Source: Devosia equisanguinis (GTDB lineage: Bacteria; Pseudomonadota; Alphaproteobacteria; Rhizobiales; Hyphomicrobiaceae). Taken from it: 7,550 nucleotides of DNA. A model generated the notes under the pieces. It was not told the origin of the DNA. It made no database searches and was given only the letters and a program-made list of their open reading frames with translations. The stretch lies in assembly GCA_945901835.1 (NCBI GenBank), contig CAMDMH010000138.1:1-7550 (forward strand), read 5' to 3'. The stretch's first letter is position 1; every line of letters starts with the position of its first letter. Below, piece after piece: positions 6,538-7,550 of the stretch. Made by a program: the position numbers and the translations under genes.

Positions 6538-6605
6538 CGGCACGTTTGGGGATCCTGGCATGTCCCTCGAGGCGCGGCTCGAATGCACGAGAGGGGGAAG
6601 CGAAC

Positions 6606-7277
6606 GTGACGACGATCGACGCAGACACGCACGATGCGAAAGCCGGAAAGCCGCTCAAGGCTGCGGTTCTCGCATCCTTCGCCGCATCGAGCCACGTCTC
6701 GAAGCCTTACGATCATTGGCTTCTGCACGACGTGCTGACGGATGCGGTGTGCGAGGCCATCGCAGCACTTCCCTACGCAGCACCCGATGCGCCCACGCAC
6801 GATGGCCGCCGCGAAAGCAACAATTCCACACGCGTCTATTTCTCGCCGCAGGTTCAGGCGTCTTTCCCTGTGTGCCGCGACCTCGTTGCCGCTTTCGATG
6901 AACCGGAAGTCAGATCCGCGATCGAAGCGATGACGGGCACGCGCCTGACCGACGGCCGGTTGCGCATCGAGTACTGCCAGGATCGGGACGGTTTCTGGCT
7001 GGAGCCGCATGTCGACATTCACGTGAAACTGTTCACGATGCTGGTGTACCTGGCGAAGGAGCCGGAACTTTACGACGCAGGCACCGATATCTTCGACGAC
7101 ACGCCCGAACACAACCTCGTCGGTACCGCGCCGTGTGCGTGGAACCGCGGGTTGATCTTCATACCCGGCCACAACACCTGGCATGGTTTTTCGCCGCGCC
7201 CGATCAAGGCCATCCGCAAGTCGATCATCATCAACTATGTCGCGCCGGAATGGCGTGCGGTCGAGGAGCTGGCTTGA
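6606..7277 (+). CDS. 2-oxoglutarate/Fe(II)-dependent oxygenase family protein
   Basis: This is a 223-aa cytoplasmic protein with the double-stranded beta-helix iron site of the 2OG-Fe(II) superfamily: H135 and D137 in LEPHVDIHVKLF (H-x-D), distal H193 in HNTWHGF, and R204 in IRKSIIINYV as the probable 2-oxoglutarate-binding basic residue. DAGTDIFDD and the spacing of about 55 residues between the HxD and distal His agree with prolyl-hydroxylase-like members. Enzymes of this type couple O2 and 2-oxoglutarate decarboxylation to oxidation of a substrate; the substrate here is unknown. I chose GTG 6606 because an AGGGGGA SD lies just upstream. The frame runs open to a TTG at 6546, but those residues look non-coding. 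It is divergent from the Rieske gene, has an FNR box at 6524, and is followed by the ligA-like gene on the same strand. No defect is visible. A role in side-chain or ether cleavage of an aromatic substrate is only a guess from context. Confidence 0.8.
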   Translation: MTTIDADTHDAKAGKPLKAAVLASFAASSHVSKPYDHWLLHDVLTDAVCEAIAALPYAAPDAPTHDGRRESNNSTRVYFSPQVQASFPVCRDLVAAFDEPEVRSAIEAMTGTRLTDGRLRIEYCQDRDGFWLEPHVDIHVKLFTMLVYLAKEPELYDAGTDIFDDTPEHNLVGTAPCAWNRGLIFIPGHNTWHGFSPRPIKAIRKSIIINYVAPEWRAVEELA

Positions 7278-7302
7278 ACCGGCATGCGAGACGCAAACGC
7301 AT

Positions 7303-7316
7303 TTGATCGTGATCAA
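7303..7316 (+). promoter_or_regulatory. Perfect FNR/FixK box upstream of the ligA-like gene
   Basis: TTGAT-CGTG-ATCAA matches all 10 consensus positions. It lies in the 122-base gap after the 2OG-oxygenase stop, and its centre is about 90 bases before the GTG at 7400. Class II spacing predicts transcription from about 7351 with a leader near 49 bases. The ligA-like gene therefore probably has its own O2-responsive promoter rather than depending only on readthrough. Confidence 0.8.
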
Positions 7317-7399
7317 GGCGCTTGGCCGGTGTGTCTCTCAACTCTTCTCGCAGAAATGCCGACGAAAGACGCAGCCGCTCTGATTGAAGGAGGAACAGC

Positions 7400-7550
7400 G
7401 TGAGCAATCAGCCGATCCCAGGCACCGTCATGTTCGACGGCGAGCAGGCGCAGAAAGGCTACGCCCTCAATCGCATGTGCTTCTCCTTCAACAAGGCCGA
7501 GAACCGCGACGCCTTCCTGAAGGACGAGGACGCCTACTGCACGAAATGCG
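7400..7550 (+). CDS. Protocatechuate 4,5-dioxygenase alpha (LigA-like) subunit, 5' part only
   Basis: The first 50 residues are visible: MSNQPIPGTVMFDGEQAQ, then KGYALNRMCFSFNKAENRDA, then FLKDEDAYCTKC. IPGT..FDGE, KGYxLN, a Met-Cys-containing helix, KAENRxAF and DExAY form the conserved N-terminus of LigA. LigA is the small subunit that covers the active site of the LigB catalytic subunit in protocatechuate 4,5-dioxygenase, which converts protocatechuate to 4-carboxy-2-hydroxymuconate semialdehyde. The GTG at 7400 is supported by a strong AGGAGG six bases upstream (7388-7393). The family is about 120-140 aa, so more than half lies past the right edge, and a ligB partner is expected there. 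It could also be the LigA domain of a related two-subunit or fused extradiol enzyme. An FNR box lies at 7303. Confidence 0.87.
   Translation, partial: MSNQPIPGTVMFDGEQAQKGYALNRMCFSFNKAENRDAFLKDEDAYCTKC

Noticed and set aside
1..7550. Signs of mobile elements, CRISPR arrays, tRNA or rRNA genes.
   Set aside because: No transposase or integrase frames, no spaced direct repeats, and no tRNA-like cloverleaf or rRNA segments were seen; coding style looks uniform across the window.

Overview
The window is GC-rich and densely coded, with GTG/ATG starts, good Shine-Dalgarno (SD) sequences and short gaps. It looks like a chromosomal aromatic-catabolism region of an alphaproteobacterium, probably in the Rhizobiales (Bradyrhizobium/Rhodopseudomonas-like). 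That placement is inferred from base composition and gene families; no marker gene is present.

Layout from left to right. A gentisate 1,2-dioxygenase gene (minus strand, 3' end cut by the left edge) is divergent from hemN, the oxygen-independent coproporphyrinogen III oxidase. hemN is followed on the same strand by an FNR/AadR-type regulator with four candidate Fe-S cysteines. That gene converges on a minus-strand hemerythrin-domain gene. Upstream of the hemerythrin gene, on the same strand, are a LigB-superfamily extradiol dioxygenase and then a Rieske ring-hydroxylating oxygenase alpha subunit. The Rieske gene carries an in-frame TAG codon. A 293-base divergent control region separates it from a plus-strand 2-oxoglutarate/Fe(II)-type oxygenase. 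The window ends inside a plus-strand gene for a LigA-like small subunit of protocatechuate 4,5-dioxygenase.

The unifying signal is regulatory. Four perfect or one-mismatch FNR/FixK boxes (TTGAT-N4-ATCAA) lie at 3824, 6418, 6524 and 7303. They sit about 75-112 bases upstream of the hemerythrin, Rieske, 2OG-oxygenase and ligA-like starts, and a regulator suited to such boxes is encoded in the same window. A weak fifth candidate lies between gentisate dioxygenase and hemN. So several enzymes that consume O2 appear wired to an O2-sensing regulator, next to an O2-binding hemerythrin-like protein and the anaerobic haem enzyme. My working model is a module tuned for aromatic breakdown under low oxygen. 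This is inference; the sequence does not say whether the regulator activates or represses each gene.

The second striking point is the amber codon in the Rieske oxygenase. It falls exactly between the two predicted iron-ligand histidines, while the frame stays intact on both sides. TAG also ends hemN, the hemerythrin gene and the Rieske gene itself, so general recoding of TAG is unlikely. A recent nonsense mutation or a sequence error fits better.
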